From Macrolepiota albuminosa (lineage: Eukaryota; Basidiomycota; Agaricomycetes; Agaricales; Agaricaceae), in the NCBI GenBank assembly GCA_027475525.1, contig JAMWFC010000009.1, forward strand, positions 434,001-498,000: a DNA stretch of 64,000 nt, written 5' to 3'. Positions 1 to 9,782 of the stretch are shown here, piece after piece; within the stretch, counting starts at the first letter, position 1; each line of letters starts with the position of its first letter. The notes under the pieces are model-generated. The model was given only the letters and a program-made list of their open reading frames with translations. It searched no databases and had not been told where the DNA came from. A program made the position numbers and the translations under genes.

Positions 1-1040
1 GTCTAGTGGGGCGTGTTCGACGGCTTCTTTAAATGCTAGGAGCTCGTCTGTCTGGTTTGACTGGGTCATGCTCTCTGGCACACGTACACTGATGTTTCCT
101 TCGTCATCAGCGCCGTAGAATACCCCTGCCCCCGCCCGTGCGCTTTCTGTCCCATTGTCAGTGCAGGAACCGTCTGTCGCTAGTAAATAGTTGGCACGGG
201 CTTCCTGTGGGGGGCCCAGCTGAGGTAGGTCGTCGCCGGTGTTCCCAGCCGTGAAGATCCTGACAGGGGACCTAGGGTTATCAACCTTTTCCGGAAGGTT
301 AACCACCCATCTTCACTCCGATCTTCATCCTCGTCTCCTTCCTCTTGGTGGGGCATGTCAGGGATGGGACTCCTGGGGTCCCATTTCGGGGGGAGAGTAT
401 CCAGGAGCGCCTTTGCTCTCGTTGCGCAGCTGTGTCAGGGATGGGACTCCTGGGGTCCCATTTCGGGGGGAGAGTATCCAGGAGCGCCTTTGCTCTCGTT
501 GCGCAGCTGTGGGGCGTCATACACCCGTACAGCTCCTCCCACTCGTTGCATCCAGTGCACTCACATTCGTCCGATGGGCGATGCAGGGGGCTAGTTAGGA
601 GCTCGGCAGCCTTCTCTGCCTCACCCACTGTGCAGACTTTGTGTTGGTCTCTAAGGCAAATGCTCGGGCCCTTGTTCAGGTAACGAATCTTCTTGTTGGC
701 ATTGCTGTGGTACCATATCGGTCTCTCTCTTAGGACGTTCTTTTCGAAGGCGATGCCCTCGGAGCGAACACCATAGGTTTTTGCCACCCTCAGTAGGTCC
801 AGAATGTCGCCGCTTGATCCCGCTTTCCTGCTGTAATACGGTTTCCAGGATTGGAGGAACACATTTATTCTCACAGTGGGGCTTGTGTTTTGCTCAGTTT
901 GGGGGATGTTACGGGCCAGGAGGGCGTCGGGGGCCCAGGCTCAGGTATTGCTTGAGCCACATTACTGCTATCGCTTCATTCCTAGCCTTTATGTTCAGTA
1001 GGGCACGTCCTCCCTCCTTTATTGGAGCGCAGATTGTGAG
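1..1040 (-). mobile_element. LINE ORF2 C-terminal part with RNase H domain (3' half of a split element)
   Basis: Read on the minus strand, 1040 down to about 240 encodes the linker that follows the reverse transcriptase in agaricomycete LINEs (motifs NIKARNEAIAVMWLK, RPIWYHSNANKKIRYLNKG, SICLRDQHKVCTVGEAEKA). From about 210 down to 1 it encodes an RNase H fold starting at ATDGSCTDNGT, the first catalytic Asp region, followed by ARAGAGVFYG. The domain runs off the window edge. The upstream half of the same element lies at 9783-13826, separated by the inserted gypsy element and the gap. The frame is broken by a 77-nt tandem duplication at 356-511, which is probably an assembly artefact. The polymerase active-site segment (YxDD) is in neither half and must be deleted or hidden in the gap. 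Confidence 0.85.
356..511. repeat. 77-nt-offset tandem duplication (probable assembly artefact)
   Basis: Two copies of about 78 nt, starting at 356 and 433, are identical. The offset is exactly 77 nt, as at eleven other places in the window. It shifts the LINE reading frame by 2. Confidence 0.9.
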
Positions 1041-1140
1041 NNNNNNNNNNNNNNNNNNNNNNNNNNNNNNNNNNNNNNNNNNNNNNNNNNNNNNNNNNNN
1101 NNNNNNNNNNNNNNNNNNNNNNNNNNNNNNNNNNNNNNNN
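1041..1140. other. Assembly gap of 100 N
   Basis: Exactly 100 N, a common placeholder for unknown length. Left of it is minus-strand LINE sequence. Right of it is plus-strand gypsy pol, already inside the reverse transcriptase. The missing sequence should include the gypsy 5' LTR (the 3' LTR is 1070 bp), gag, protease and part of RT, plus the LINE segment carrying the polymerase active site. The true gap is therefore several kb. Confidence 0.95.
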
Positions 1141-3657
1141 AAGCCCGAAGTGCACCCGGAAAATCCTAATATCCGCATGGCGCTATGGGACTTCTTCCAA
1201 TTGGTCAACCGGGTGCTTCAGCGCATGAAATATTGTGGTGGAACGTTCTCAGGACACAAGTTGGTTCTTTGCGCGCCACAATTTAAAATTTTAGGACACG
1301 TTTGCACGCCAGAAGGCAGGATCCCTGAGGAGAGCCGGTTAGCGCTTCTAGAGAAGTGGGGAGTCTGCCATAACCTCTCGGAAGTTCGCGCGTTTCTAGG
1401 CACGGTAGGCGTGCTGCGCATGTTCATACACCATTTTTCACATCGAGCGCACGCGCTAAATCGCCTAACTCGTTCAGGGGTCCCCTTCGAATTCGGACCC
1501 GACCAAATTAACGCCCAAAAAGACTTAGTAAAGGCACTGCAGGAAGCGAAGCCATTGGTACCCATCGATTATACTACATCCGACCCAGTTATACTTGCCG
1601 TCGACACCTCTTACATCGCGGTTGGCTTCTTTTTATGTCAATGTGATAGCGCGAATCGAAAAATCAGACGCTACAATCGCTTCGGATCGATTACCCTTAA
1701 CGACAGAGAATCGCGCTACAGTCAGCCCAAACTGGAATTATATGGACTGTTTCGAGCGTTCCAGGCGCTGCGCATGTATCTTATTGGGGTTCGAAACCTG
1801 ATTGTCGAAGTGGACGCACGCTACATCAAAGGAATGCTTCAGAATCCAGACATTCAACCTTCGGCTAGCATGAATCGCTGGGTGGTAGCGATACTAATGT
1901 TCCACTTCGAGCTCGTGCATGTCAAAAGTGCGTTTCATGGACCTGATGGACTATCTAGGCGACCTAGGCAACCGGAGGACAAAGCGCTAGACGAAAGCGA
2001 TAATGACGTATTTGACGACTGGATTGACCGGCTGCACGGTTTCATACATATTATTCAATTGCCTATTACGGCCCTTCGCGAAGACCGACCTGTCTCGACC
2101 TGGCTACACCCTATCATTCCGTACCAACCTAATCCGTATCAGGCTCCATCGACTTTTTACACGGCCAGTATCTATAACGTCGCTAAGCCGCATAATGATC
2201 TAAAGATAGTCGAGGAACCAAGACCCTTACGGGAAGATAGTCGCAACCTTCCATATTCGGCGGTACCTCGTAGCGCCAAGGCTAAGTCAGAAGACCAACG
2301 AGTTGATCAGGTTAGGAAATGGTTACAGGATTTGCGACGACCATCAGACCTTACGGACACGGAATACGCCACCTTCATTCGATATGCAACGACTTTCTTT
2401 ATGGTTGAAAATCGGCTTTGGCGACGAAATAGGTCTGGCGCGCACAAATTAGTAATCAAGCCAGAGGGCCGCGTCAGGATTTTGCGCGCTATGCATGATG
2501 ACTTGGGACATCGAGGACTCTACGCGACGCGGGCGAATTTATTGGAACGTTTTTGGTGGCCTCAAGTTAGCGCCGATATAGCATGGTATATTCGTACTTG
2601 TCATCTCTGCCAAATCCAACAGACGCGCCAAGTCCTTATACCCCCAACCGTAGCGACTCCAGCACCCTTGTTCGGAAAGATATATATCGACACTATGCAC
2701 ATGCCCAAGTCGGGACGCTACAAGTACATTATCCAGGGAAGGTGTTCTTTGGTACATTGGCCAGAGTTCCGTATGCTCCAGCGGGAAAATACCGATGCAA
2801 TAGCTAAGTGGCTCTTCGAAGATGTTATTTGCAGATGGGGAGCCCTTCACGAGATTGTTACAGACAACGGAGCGCCAATAGTTAAGGCGCTTACCTACCT
2901 CGCGAAGAAATACAACATACAGCATATTCGGATCTCAGGATACAATAAACGCGCTAACGGTATAGTGGAAAGGCCACATTTTGACGTACGACAGGCGCTA
3001 TTTAAGGCGGTAGACGGCGACGAAAGTCGTTGGAGCGAAGCAACTTATTCGGTCTTTTGGTCTGAACGAGTTACCGTACGGAAGAGGATGGGCTGCTCTC
3101 CCTACTACGCGGCGACTGGCACCCATCCCCTGCTTCCAGCAGACGTTGTGGAGGCAACATACCTACAACCACCACCTAACTCAATCCTGTCCTCTACCGA
3201 CCTTATTGCTAGGCGCGCTATTGACTTACAACGACGCATGGAGGATCTAGAGCGCCTACACGAGGTGGTATTTCAAGCTAGACGACAAGCCGCACTACGA
3301 TTTGAAAGCGAGCATAGCGCTACTATTCGGGACTACAATTTTACAGCTGGCGCCTTAGTGCTAATGCGCAACTCGAAAATCGAAGTCACCCATAACAAAA
3401 AGATGCGACCTCGATACCTAGGGCCCCTCATAGTAGTTTCCCGCAATAGGGGAGGAGCCTACGTACTCTGCGAGCTGGACGGCTCGGTTTTGCATCGACC
3501 GGTAGCGGCGTTTCGACTCATTCCCTACTTAGCGCGTGAACGCATTCCACTACCTTTGCCGGCGCTAGACATTGACACGGCCAAACTGCGAGAGCTTGAA
3601 GAGACTGAGTTGGTGGACGATGACGAAATCACCCCTGATGACGAAGAGGAACAATGA
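1141..3657 (+). CDS. Ty3/gypsy pol, 5'-truncated by the gap (RT end, RNase H, integrase)
   Basis: The frame is open for 838 codons from the gap to TGA at 3655. Order of domains: the end of RT with the connection (FLGTVGVLRMFIHHFSHRA), RNase H near residues 150-260 (AVDTSYIAVGFFLCQ, YSQPKLELYGLFRA, EVDARYIKGML), the integrase H2C2 zinc domain near 451-490 (HDDLGHRGLYATR, then CHLC), and the integrase core near 515-615 with the D, D, E residues in YIDTMHM, VTDNGAP and NGIVERPH. A GPY/F-like C-terminal module follows (MRPRYLGPLIVVSR). There is no chromodomain. The protein is intact from the gap onward, so this copy is fairly young compared with the CpG-depleted copy at 15222. The frame continues to the left of the gap by chance; that part is LINE sequence. 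Confidence 0.92.
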   Translation, partial: KPEVHPENPNIRMALWDFFQLVNRVLQRMKYCGGTFSGHKLVLCAPQFKILGHVCTPEGRIPEESRLALLEKWGVCHNLSEVRAFLGTVGVLRMFIHHFSHRAHALNRLTRSGVPFEFGPDQINAQKDLVKALQEAKPLVPIDYTTSDPVILAVDTSYIAVGFFLCQCDSANRKIRRYNRFGSITLNDRESRYSQPKLELYGLFRAFQALRMYLIGVRNLIVEVDARYIKGMLQNPDIQPSASMNRWVVAILMFHFELVHVKSAFHGPDGLSRRPRQPEDKALDESDNDVFDDWIDRLHGFIHIIQLPITALREDRPVSTWLHPIIPYQPNPYQAPSTFYTASIYNVAKPHNDLKIVEEPRPLREDSRNLPYSAVPRSAKAKSEDQRVDQVRKWLQDLRRPSDLTDTEYATFIRYATTFFMVENRLWRRNRSGAHKLVIKPEGRVRILRAMHDDLGHRGLYATRANLLERFWWPQVSADIAWYIRTCHLCQIQQTRQVLIPPTVATPAPLFGKIYIDTMHMPKSGRYKYIIQGRCSLVHWPEFRMLQRENTDAIAKWLFEDVICRWGALHEIVTDNGAPIVKALTYLAKKYNIQHIRISGYNKRANGIVERPHFDVRQALFKAVDGDESRWSEATYSVFWSERVTVRKRMGCSPYYAATGTHPLLPADVVEATYLQPPPNSILSSTDLIARRAIDLQRRMEDLERLHEVVFQARRQAALRFESEHSATIRDYNFTAGALVLMRNSKIEVTHNKKMRPRYLGPLIVVSRNRGGAYVLCELDGSVLHRPVAAFRLIPYLARERIPLPLPALDIDTAKLRELEETELVDDDEITPDDEEEQ

Positions 3658-3798
3658 AAAACCACGGAAAACGAGGCGCCAGCGGTTAGCGCCCCCTGCT
3701 ACGGACTTAAAACATGCGCGAGTAATCATGAAAAGGGTGCATAACTTGACGATACTAATACATGCGGCATTACCAAACTATATTTGACTACAAAAAGC

Positions 3799-5529
3799 TT
3801 AAGACAGCGATGACGACCGCCGACGAGGACCCTTGACTCGCTCCTTGTGTCGCCTATAGGCGGGAGGAGCACCGGAAGGGGGACGAATGGCAGCGTTAGG
3901 CGGCGCGGGAGGAGCGACTGGAGGAGGAGGTGCGGGAGCGACTGGAGAAGGAAGTACGGGAGCGCGAGGAGGCACGGGAAGGGCGATTGTAGGTGGAGCG
4001 CGGGAAGGACCCGGGGGAGCGGCGGGACGAGTAGGGGACAAGTACCACCCGGCCTCGTCCAAGCGACGCTCTAAAGCTGTGAAAGGAACGATCACGCGGT
4101 CAAGCACGGCTCTGCTGGCGTTAAGGTTGACAAGAACCGGAAGAGGGAGCCAGGAAAGGCTCTAGAAAAGGGGCAGGGAGTTAGCTAACCAAAGCTGGGC
4201 GAAAGAGGGATATAGGTACTAACCAAACCCCCGGTCTCGCGGAGAAGACTATGAAGGCTCAACGCGGTACCAGTAATGGTCTCCTCCTACGACGAGCATA
4301 AGTATTCCCTAAAGCATGCGCTAATAAAGGGGTTTACGGTGACTAGGGACGGGTCTGTATCTATCTCCCATTCGGCGGAGGCCGCTAGCAGGATCCGGTA
4401 TCGGCGCACAAGGGTCAATATGTTGCTGTTCTCTTGCGGAAAGCCGCCGTCAGGCATTAACGCGAGGAAGCGCTCGAGGCGATCTAGGATGAGAGGCCGG
4501 TGAACGAGTACGGGGTCATCAAGAAGGAGGGAAGGTTCTGGCATGATATGATACTAACCGGGTTAACTGCGCCAGAACCCATAAAATACCTCCAGCTGAT
4601 TGCAGGGTCGCGGATACTTGGGAACTCTTACATGCGCAAACAATCATGAGGGGGGGGGAGAAGACAATGATGCTGATTGCAGGGTCGCGGATACTTGGGA
4701 ACTCTTACATGCGCAAACAATCATGAGGGGGGGGAGAAGACAATGATACATTTCATATAACTACGACAAAAGAAATCAACTAGCCAAAATCTGTCAGCCC
4801 GGGGCGCCACGAAAAAGAAGAAGCCGACTTACATAAACGACATGGGAGACGGACGAGTATCAAGGACCGGGCAAAAGGAGAGGCCTGGAAGGCCGCCAGC
4901 CTTCAGTTGGACCGCGAAAAAGCCGGCCACCAGTAGACGAGCGGGGCGCCTAGCGGGGCAATGCGTTAGAAGGAAGAAAACAAGGTAATAAGGTAACGGA
5001 CCAGGTAGTGACTCTCCTCCAGTAGCAACTCAAGACGCTCCTTCGTTTCCTTGGTCGCGATTTGCTTTATTGGGCGACTATCAGAAGAGAAGGAGGGCGA
5101 AAAAGGCAATAGCGCACCTGAAAAATCCGACTCCAGTTTTTCTCCATACCGAAACGGGTCAACGGCAGGTCATCATTCCAGATCTCACAGGCCACACGAA
5201 GTAGCTGGCAGCGACGACCTAACTCAACGACTCCGTCGGTCAGCCCGGGCACGCCGACCTCGGGGTAGTGGTGGAAGAACGAGGTAGCGCGTTCCAGGAA
5301 AGTGGGGGGATCCATTACGATATGAGCACGATCACAACGGGCAGTCCACACGATGCCGGTTGGGCTTTCCATCGCGAAGACTGATGAGATGCTGTCGGGA
5401 CATGGGCAATTTATAGGACTCGGACGGTGTTTCAACTAGCGACAGCGTGGGAGGGCACTTCTCAAGGGGCTTGGACCCTGACGCAGACACGAACCAATAG
5501 GATGCGCTGGAGTCCATTTTAGGTCGCAC
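3799..5529 (-). pseudogene. Antisense accessory gene 2 of the gypsy element (broken, function unknown)
   Basis: It lies between pol and the 3' LTR, on the strand opposite to gag-pol. The N-terminal part begins at 5529 (MDSSASYWFVSASGSKPLEK) and, after a one-base frame change near 5425, continues as a domain with INCPCPDSISSVFAMESP, GIVWTARCDRAHIV and ACEIWNDDLPLTRFGMEKNW. It ends at FQ before a GTGCGC donor near 5110. Later exons probably include KQIATKETKERLELLLEE (about 5060-4990), a segment at 4544-4287 (DRLERFLALMPDGGF) and a proline-rich end at 4107-3799 (AGWYLSPTRPAAPPG). I recognise no known domain. The 77-nt artefact at 4595-4747 falls between exons. Exon joins beyond the first are inferred. 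Confidence 0.55.
4595..4747. repeat. 77-nt-offset tandem duplication (probable assembly artefact)
   Basis: Copies begin at 4595 and 4672. They differ only in the length of a G homopolymer (9 versus 8 G). Confidence 0.85.
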
Positions 5530-5898
5530 AAAGAGGGTATTAACCTTCGAGATCTAGCGCTTATACCCACCATCACCGAATAACCACAAGCGATCAGTGG
5601 CACTCTGTTTCCTATACATTAAAACTTCTTGCATGAATCGACTTATTTTTCTACAGACGATACCTATTTCTTCCTAGGCTGGCGCGATATTGGCTATTGG
5701 GTCGCGCTGGTAATAGGGGTTTTTACGCCATGATGATTTACTGAGCGTTTCCCCTTTTTCTTACTTTGTATTTTGATTACTTACAAACTGACGATTTCGA
5801 AACAAGGGGAGGGGAGCGTTTATTTTAGTACGGCTATCACAAACTACGTATCAAAATTTTCAAAGTCCACAAAAGTTCGAAGCGCTACGGGCCGGCGA
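5530..5898. other. Spacer between the two antisense genes of the gypsy element
   Basis: No coding signal on either strand. It separates the stop of antisense gene 1 (5899) from the start of antisense gene 2 (5529). Both are read leftward, so this should hold the terminator of one and the promoter of the other. I see no clear motif. Confidence 0.4.
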
Positions 5899-6471
5899 CT
5901 ACGCATCAGACGCGGAGGGAGCGGGATCACCCAATGGAAGCAAGTCCCCGTCTTGAATGGCGTTACTCGCTTGCCACTCAAGCGCATCAGTGATGTCGTC
6001 ATGGAGCTCAAGCAGGAGGAGCTCACGGCGCGCTAAGGTGGAGACACGAGGACGGAGGAGGGCGAGTTCGCTACCGACGACGTCGGTCGCGTCCTCGACC
6101 TGGCGAAGTTGTTGATGAAGATCGGCGGCAGGACGAAGGGGAGTGACAGGATAAGAGAACTCATCCCCAAGCCAAGGATAGGCGTCGCCGGAAACGCGCA
6201 TGGCGGGGGGAGGAGTCCAAAAAGGATCGAACTTAATGGAGGTCAGCGGAGAGACGATCCAACTAGGAAATGCAGACTTACTCGAACGGTTACGGGAGCA
6301 CGGGGGGTCCATTCATGGCGCTCATCGCCGGGGGACATGGCCCTAGCGGAAGAAAGGCGGATGCCGTAGGAAGGCAAGTACCTCCAGCGGCGGCGACGCT
6401 CGCCCTGAGCTACTAGGGTCCCTTCGGACTCAGGTGCAGTTGAGGACTCGCGAGTACTGGGGAAAGAAGAG

Positions 6472-6625
6472 AGGCTACGAGGAGGGGTAAGAGATGGTGT
6501 AATAGGAAGGGCGACGGGGGAGGCGCTAGCCGCGACAGGCTCGGGAGCAGGCTACGAGGAGGGGTAAGAGATGGTGTAATAGGAAGGGCGACGGGGGAGG
6601 CGCTAGCCGCGACAGGCTCGGGAGC
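6472..6625. repeat. 77-nt-offset tandem duplication (probable assembly artefact)
   Basis: Exact copies begin at 6472 and 6549, inside antisense gene 1. Confidence 0.9.
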
Positions 6626-8216
6626 TGGGGTAGCGCCGGCAACAGACATTACGACATCTTCGGCGGGAGGGATATTCACGACAACCGGAAGCGAGGGGTA
6701 GGGGAACTAGCGACGAAAAGGTTAGTACCCCCTGGCGAAGAAAACCCGAAGACTACGCACCGGTTACCACTGGGGCCACTCTGATAAGGGTTAGCGGCGA
6801 AAGGGGGAGTAATGCGAAGCAGAAGAGCGCGTACCGCCAACAGCGCATCGGTGTCGACTACAGGCCCAGCCTCATCATCATCCTCGCCCTCGGCGTCCCT
6901 CTCGGTATCCTCGCCTTCATCAGTAGACGACTCGGTAGAAGACAAGACGACAGGAGTAGCAGGCGCTAGCTCCCGGCGCTTACCGGGACTCTTGCTAGGA
7001 GAGGCGACAATAGGCTTACGCTTCGAAGGGACGGGACGACGGGGAGAACGGGCGAAGGGGGCAGTCACGGTAGTACCATCTTGGGTGATGGGAAGCGCTA
7101 GACTTGCAGCGCTAATCACAGTGGGCTGACGAGTAGCGGCCAAATCGCGTTGCTGCAGCACAAAGGCCCGGGCGTTACGAACTAAGACTGCGCGCTCGTA
7201 ATTGCGCTGCATGATAGCGTCCCTACCACGTTCGCGAGTACGAATCCCATTGAAGGCACAGCCCCGTTTCAACGCATCGCAACGGTAGCAGGGAAGAGAG
7301 GCGGTAGGAAACCAGCAACCCTCAGGATCGTTTTCAGACCAGCATTTATCGCACTGGGAAAGAAGTTAGCGACGTCATCAACCTTTCAGGGACAAACAAG
7401 CACTTACCGCACCAATCTTCGCCCTAAAGGCGCGGCGCTCCACGGGTGCCACCGTAACCTTCTTCTTAGCGCCGAGCACCTGGACACCAGCCGGGAGGCC
7501 GGTATCAATGACGGTAGTATCGCGACGAAGGCGCAGCAAATCACGAAGCTCCGCGTCGGTAAACATAGTTTGGTTGGGCGCCTAAGGAGGGCTCGATCAG
7601 GCGCTAGAGACAAGCGATCTTAAAAGGAAACACTTACGACATACAGAGGGGCCACACGGGCAGGGAGATTGACCTAAGAAGCAGAGTGAGTAGAAGAACT
7701 AGAGGCAAGAAGACAAGGACGCACGGTACGTTTGGGAGGACTAGCGAGAGTAGGGGGCGCGCGATTAATAACGACGGCGAAGTTACGGGGGGGAAGGCGA
7801 GAAATAGTATGGGTAGGTCCGGGCCGGGGCTCACTGGCGGTAACGGCAATCCGTTTGATGGCCGAGTGAGGAGGCGCAGTACGAGTGGGAGAAGCGACGA
7901 TGGGCGCAGGGCGAGCGGGAGAAGCATCGCCACGAAAAGGACTACCAAGAACGGGAGGAGGCAGAATGGAAACAGGAGCAGCAGGAGCGGCCGGAACGGA
8001 AGGAACGGTAGAGGCCGACGGGGCACTAGGAAGACTTGCAACGGTGGGCGACGTAGCAACCGACTACTCAGGGTTAACACGGAAAATGTGAGGAAGAAAA
8101 GGAAGGAACTCACCTCGCCAACCTCGGTACTAGCCAGCAGGGCGTCGATCTCGTCGGATAGAGAAGGAGCCTAGTATGGGCGCTGAACCTTAGCGCCACG
8201 AACCTAAAATCAAACC

Positions 8217-8371
8217 TAAAAACTTACGAACAAGTCCGCGAACGGTAGCAACCAATCGGCACCCTCATATTCACGGTACCGAGCCATGCACCATAAAAAC
8301 TTACGAACAAGTCCGCGAACGGTAGCAACCAATCGGCACCCTCATATTCACGGTACCGAGCCATGCACCAT
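8217..8371. repeat. 77-nt-offset tandem duplication (probable assembly artefact)
   Basis: Exact copies begin at 8217 and 8294, at the first exon-intron junction of antisense gene 1. They duplicate its splice donor. Confidence 0.9.
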
Positions 8372-8698
8372 TCACGAACCTTGACGCCCCGCGCCCAGGA
8401 ACTGTCAGAGCCGCGGACCACGAGCCAGCGCCGATAGAGTTGCATAATGCCAGGGACGGTTTGTGGCGCATCGGCGGGACCGACAGACTTAGCGCGATCG
8501 AATAAATAAGAGGCTTTAGCCAGGAAATTGCGAAGAGCAGAGGCATCGAAAGGAGTGGACATGTTGGAAAGATGGGAAGGAAAACACGAGAAGGTAAAGG
8601 GCTAAAAACGATTTTATAAGGCGCCGGCGGCATTCTACGGACCGTAGCGCAGTCAAATTAATGACGGCGTTTGACTGAGGACAGTCAATTTTTCAGTT

Positions 8699-8707
8699 GG
8701 GGGGAGA
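8699..8707 (+). promoter_or_regulatory. Polypurine tract of the gypsy element
   Basis: GGGGGGAGA lies directly against the start of the 3' LTR. This is where plus-strand primer is expected for reverse transcription. Confidence 0.75.
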
Positions 8708-9777
8708 TGATAGGCTTCTACTCGGACTGAGCGCATCAAGGGACATTATAGGCCAACCGACACTTGACGTACGCAGGACTCTGGCGACCAGTTGGGAGTA
8801 TAGAGCAGCTCTAGCTCTGGCAAACTACTACAGGATTTAGAAATTTATCCTAACCCCTAGCTACCAAGCCTTCAGCACTCTCCTTTCACCTAGCCCAAGG
8901 ACGAAGGAGGCTCATAACATATAGCGCTAACACAACGGCGGGAGAGGACTATAACTAAACCCCGATCACTTCCAGAAGGAGCCAGCAGCAGGCGCTGCCA
9001 TTGGACGAGGCACTTCAATCAGAAGTCTAAAGGGATCAATGACGGCGGCACTGGATATACTTAAATCCGACATCTGGACCTGACAGGAACTAATACAATG
9101 AGTAGCGCTGACATTAGCGCTCACGGCGTCTGTCGAGGATTTTCCGACCATACCCCGGAACGGCCTGGCCAATCGGAGTTATAGAAAAGTGAGCAGACTC
9201 GTACAACTCTAAGTCAATATGGAGTCACCGCAGGTCGCCGTGGGTCATAACGCCGTTGGTCGCCGTCAGCCATGTGCACAAGGTCGCCGTTGACAGGTCG
9301 CCGTTAGAGTAAACCACGAGGAGAGGCGCTAGGAGGTAGCGCCGCAGATGGACTTGTATCTTGGCAAACACGGTAGCGCACTGTATATAAAATAGCTACT
9401 TTTCATGTATATAACAACGAATCGTAACCCCTCGAACACACAGTTACACTTAGCGTTCAACTCGCGCTAGCTTCCTTCGACTTCGTCACTAAGTCGGGCG
9501 CTAGCTTCGTCTATTTCGTCTTCATCGTTTGCGGTGCCACCTACGGGCACAATACGCTGCGCTATTCGTCTTTTCTCCAATATTCTTGCCTAAACTACGA
9601 CGCTTACCGTCTGCCAGGTAGCCCCCGAAGCGCTATAATCTAGCGCATCGTTTTACCACTTCCACTCGAGCACACCGGGACCCTGTCAGGACTCCTCACA
9701 ACTACGTACGCCAAGCGCTGGAGACGGCGTTGTACTGCGTATACGTCCAGCGCACCCAACCACAGTTGGCGTCATCA
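8708..9777 (+). repeat. 3' LTR of the Ty3/gypsy element, 1070 bp
   Basis: It starts TGATAGG after the polypurine tract and ends GTCATCA, so the termini form the inverted repeat TGAT/ATCA. A CpG-depleted relative with the same two ends occurs at 15222-17266, which confirms both borders. A TATA-like TATATAAA stands at 9384. The next 5 bases (GCGTA, 9778-9782) are the likely target duplication; its partner would be in the gap. LINE ORF2 resumes immediately after. Confidence 0.85.
9384..9391 (+). promoter_or_regulatory. TATA-like box in the gypsy LTR
   Basis: TATATAAA inside the 1070-bp LTR, followed about 60-100 bases later by the presumed transcript start region. In the degraded LTR copy the foldback element is inserted at this same site. 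Confidence 0.5.
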
Positions 9778-9782
9778 GCGTA

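Larger units (their letters stand above)
5899..8562 (-). pseudogene. Antisense accessory gene 1 of the gypsy element: Cys-cluster protein with introns
   Basis: Read leftward from ATG at 8562. Exon 1 encodes FDASALRNFLAKASYLFDRA and QLYRRWLVVRGSD, ending at a GTAAGT donor near 8298. Exon 2 (8170-8114) encodes PSLSDEIDALLASTEVGE between a TAG acceptor and a GTGAGT donor. A Pro/Ala/Ser-rich exon (8063-7638) follows, then an exon with FTDAELRDLLRLRRDTTV (about 7566-7412). An exon from 7353 carries a cysteine cluster C-x2-C-x8-C-x8-C-x2-C-x6-C (CDKCWSENDPEGC, then CYRCDALKRGC) resembling a Zn2Cys6 DNA-binding cluster with wider spacing. The tail has an acidic segment and a helical end (LHQQLRQVEDATDVVGSELA) stopping at 5899. 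Artefactual 77-nt duplications at 6472 and 8217 break the frame, and at least one exon has an internal stop in my reading. The function may be regulation of the element, but that is inference. Confidence 0.6.

Noticed and set aside
781..1140. Apparent continuous ORF from 781 through the N gap into gypsy pol
   Set aside because: The left part is antisense to LINE protein sequence and only happens to share frame with pol across a nominal 100-N gap.
7634..8113. 159-codon leucine-rich minus-strand ORF as a membrane protein
   Set aside because: It is an alternative frame of the Pro/Ala/Ser-rich exon of antisense gene 1. The hydrophobic look comes from reading CCT/CTC-rich codons out of phase.
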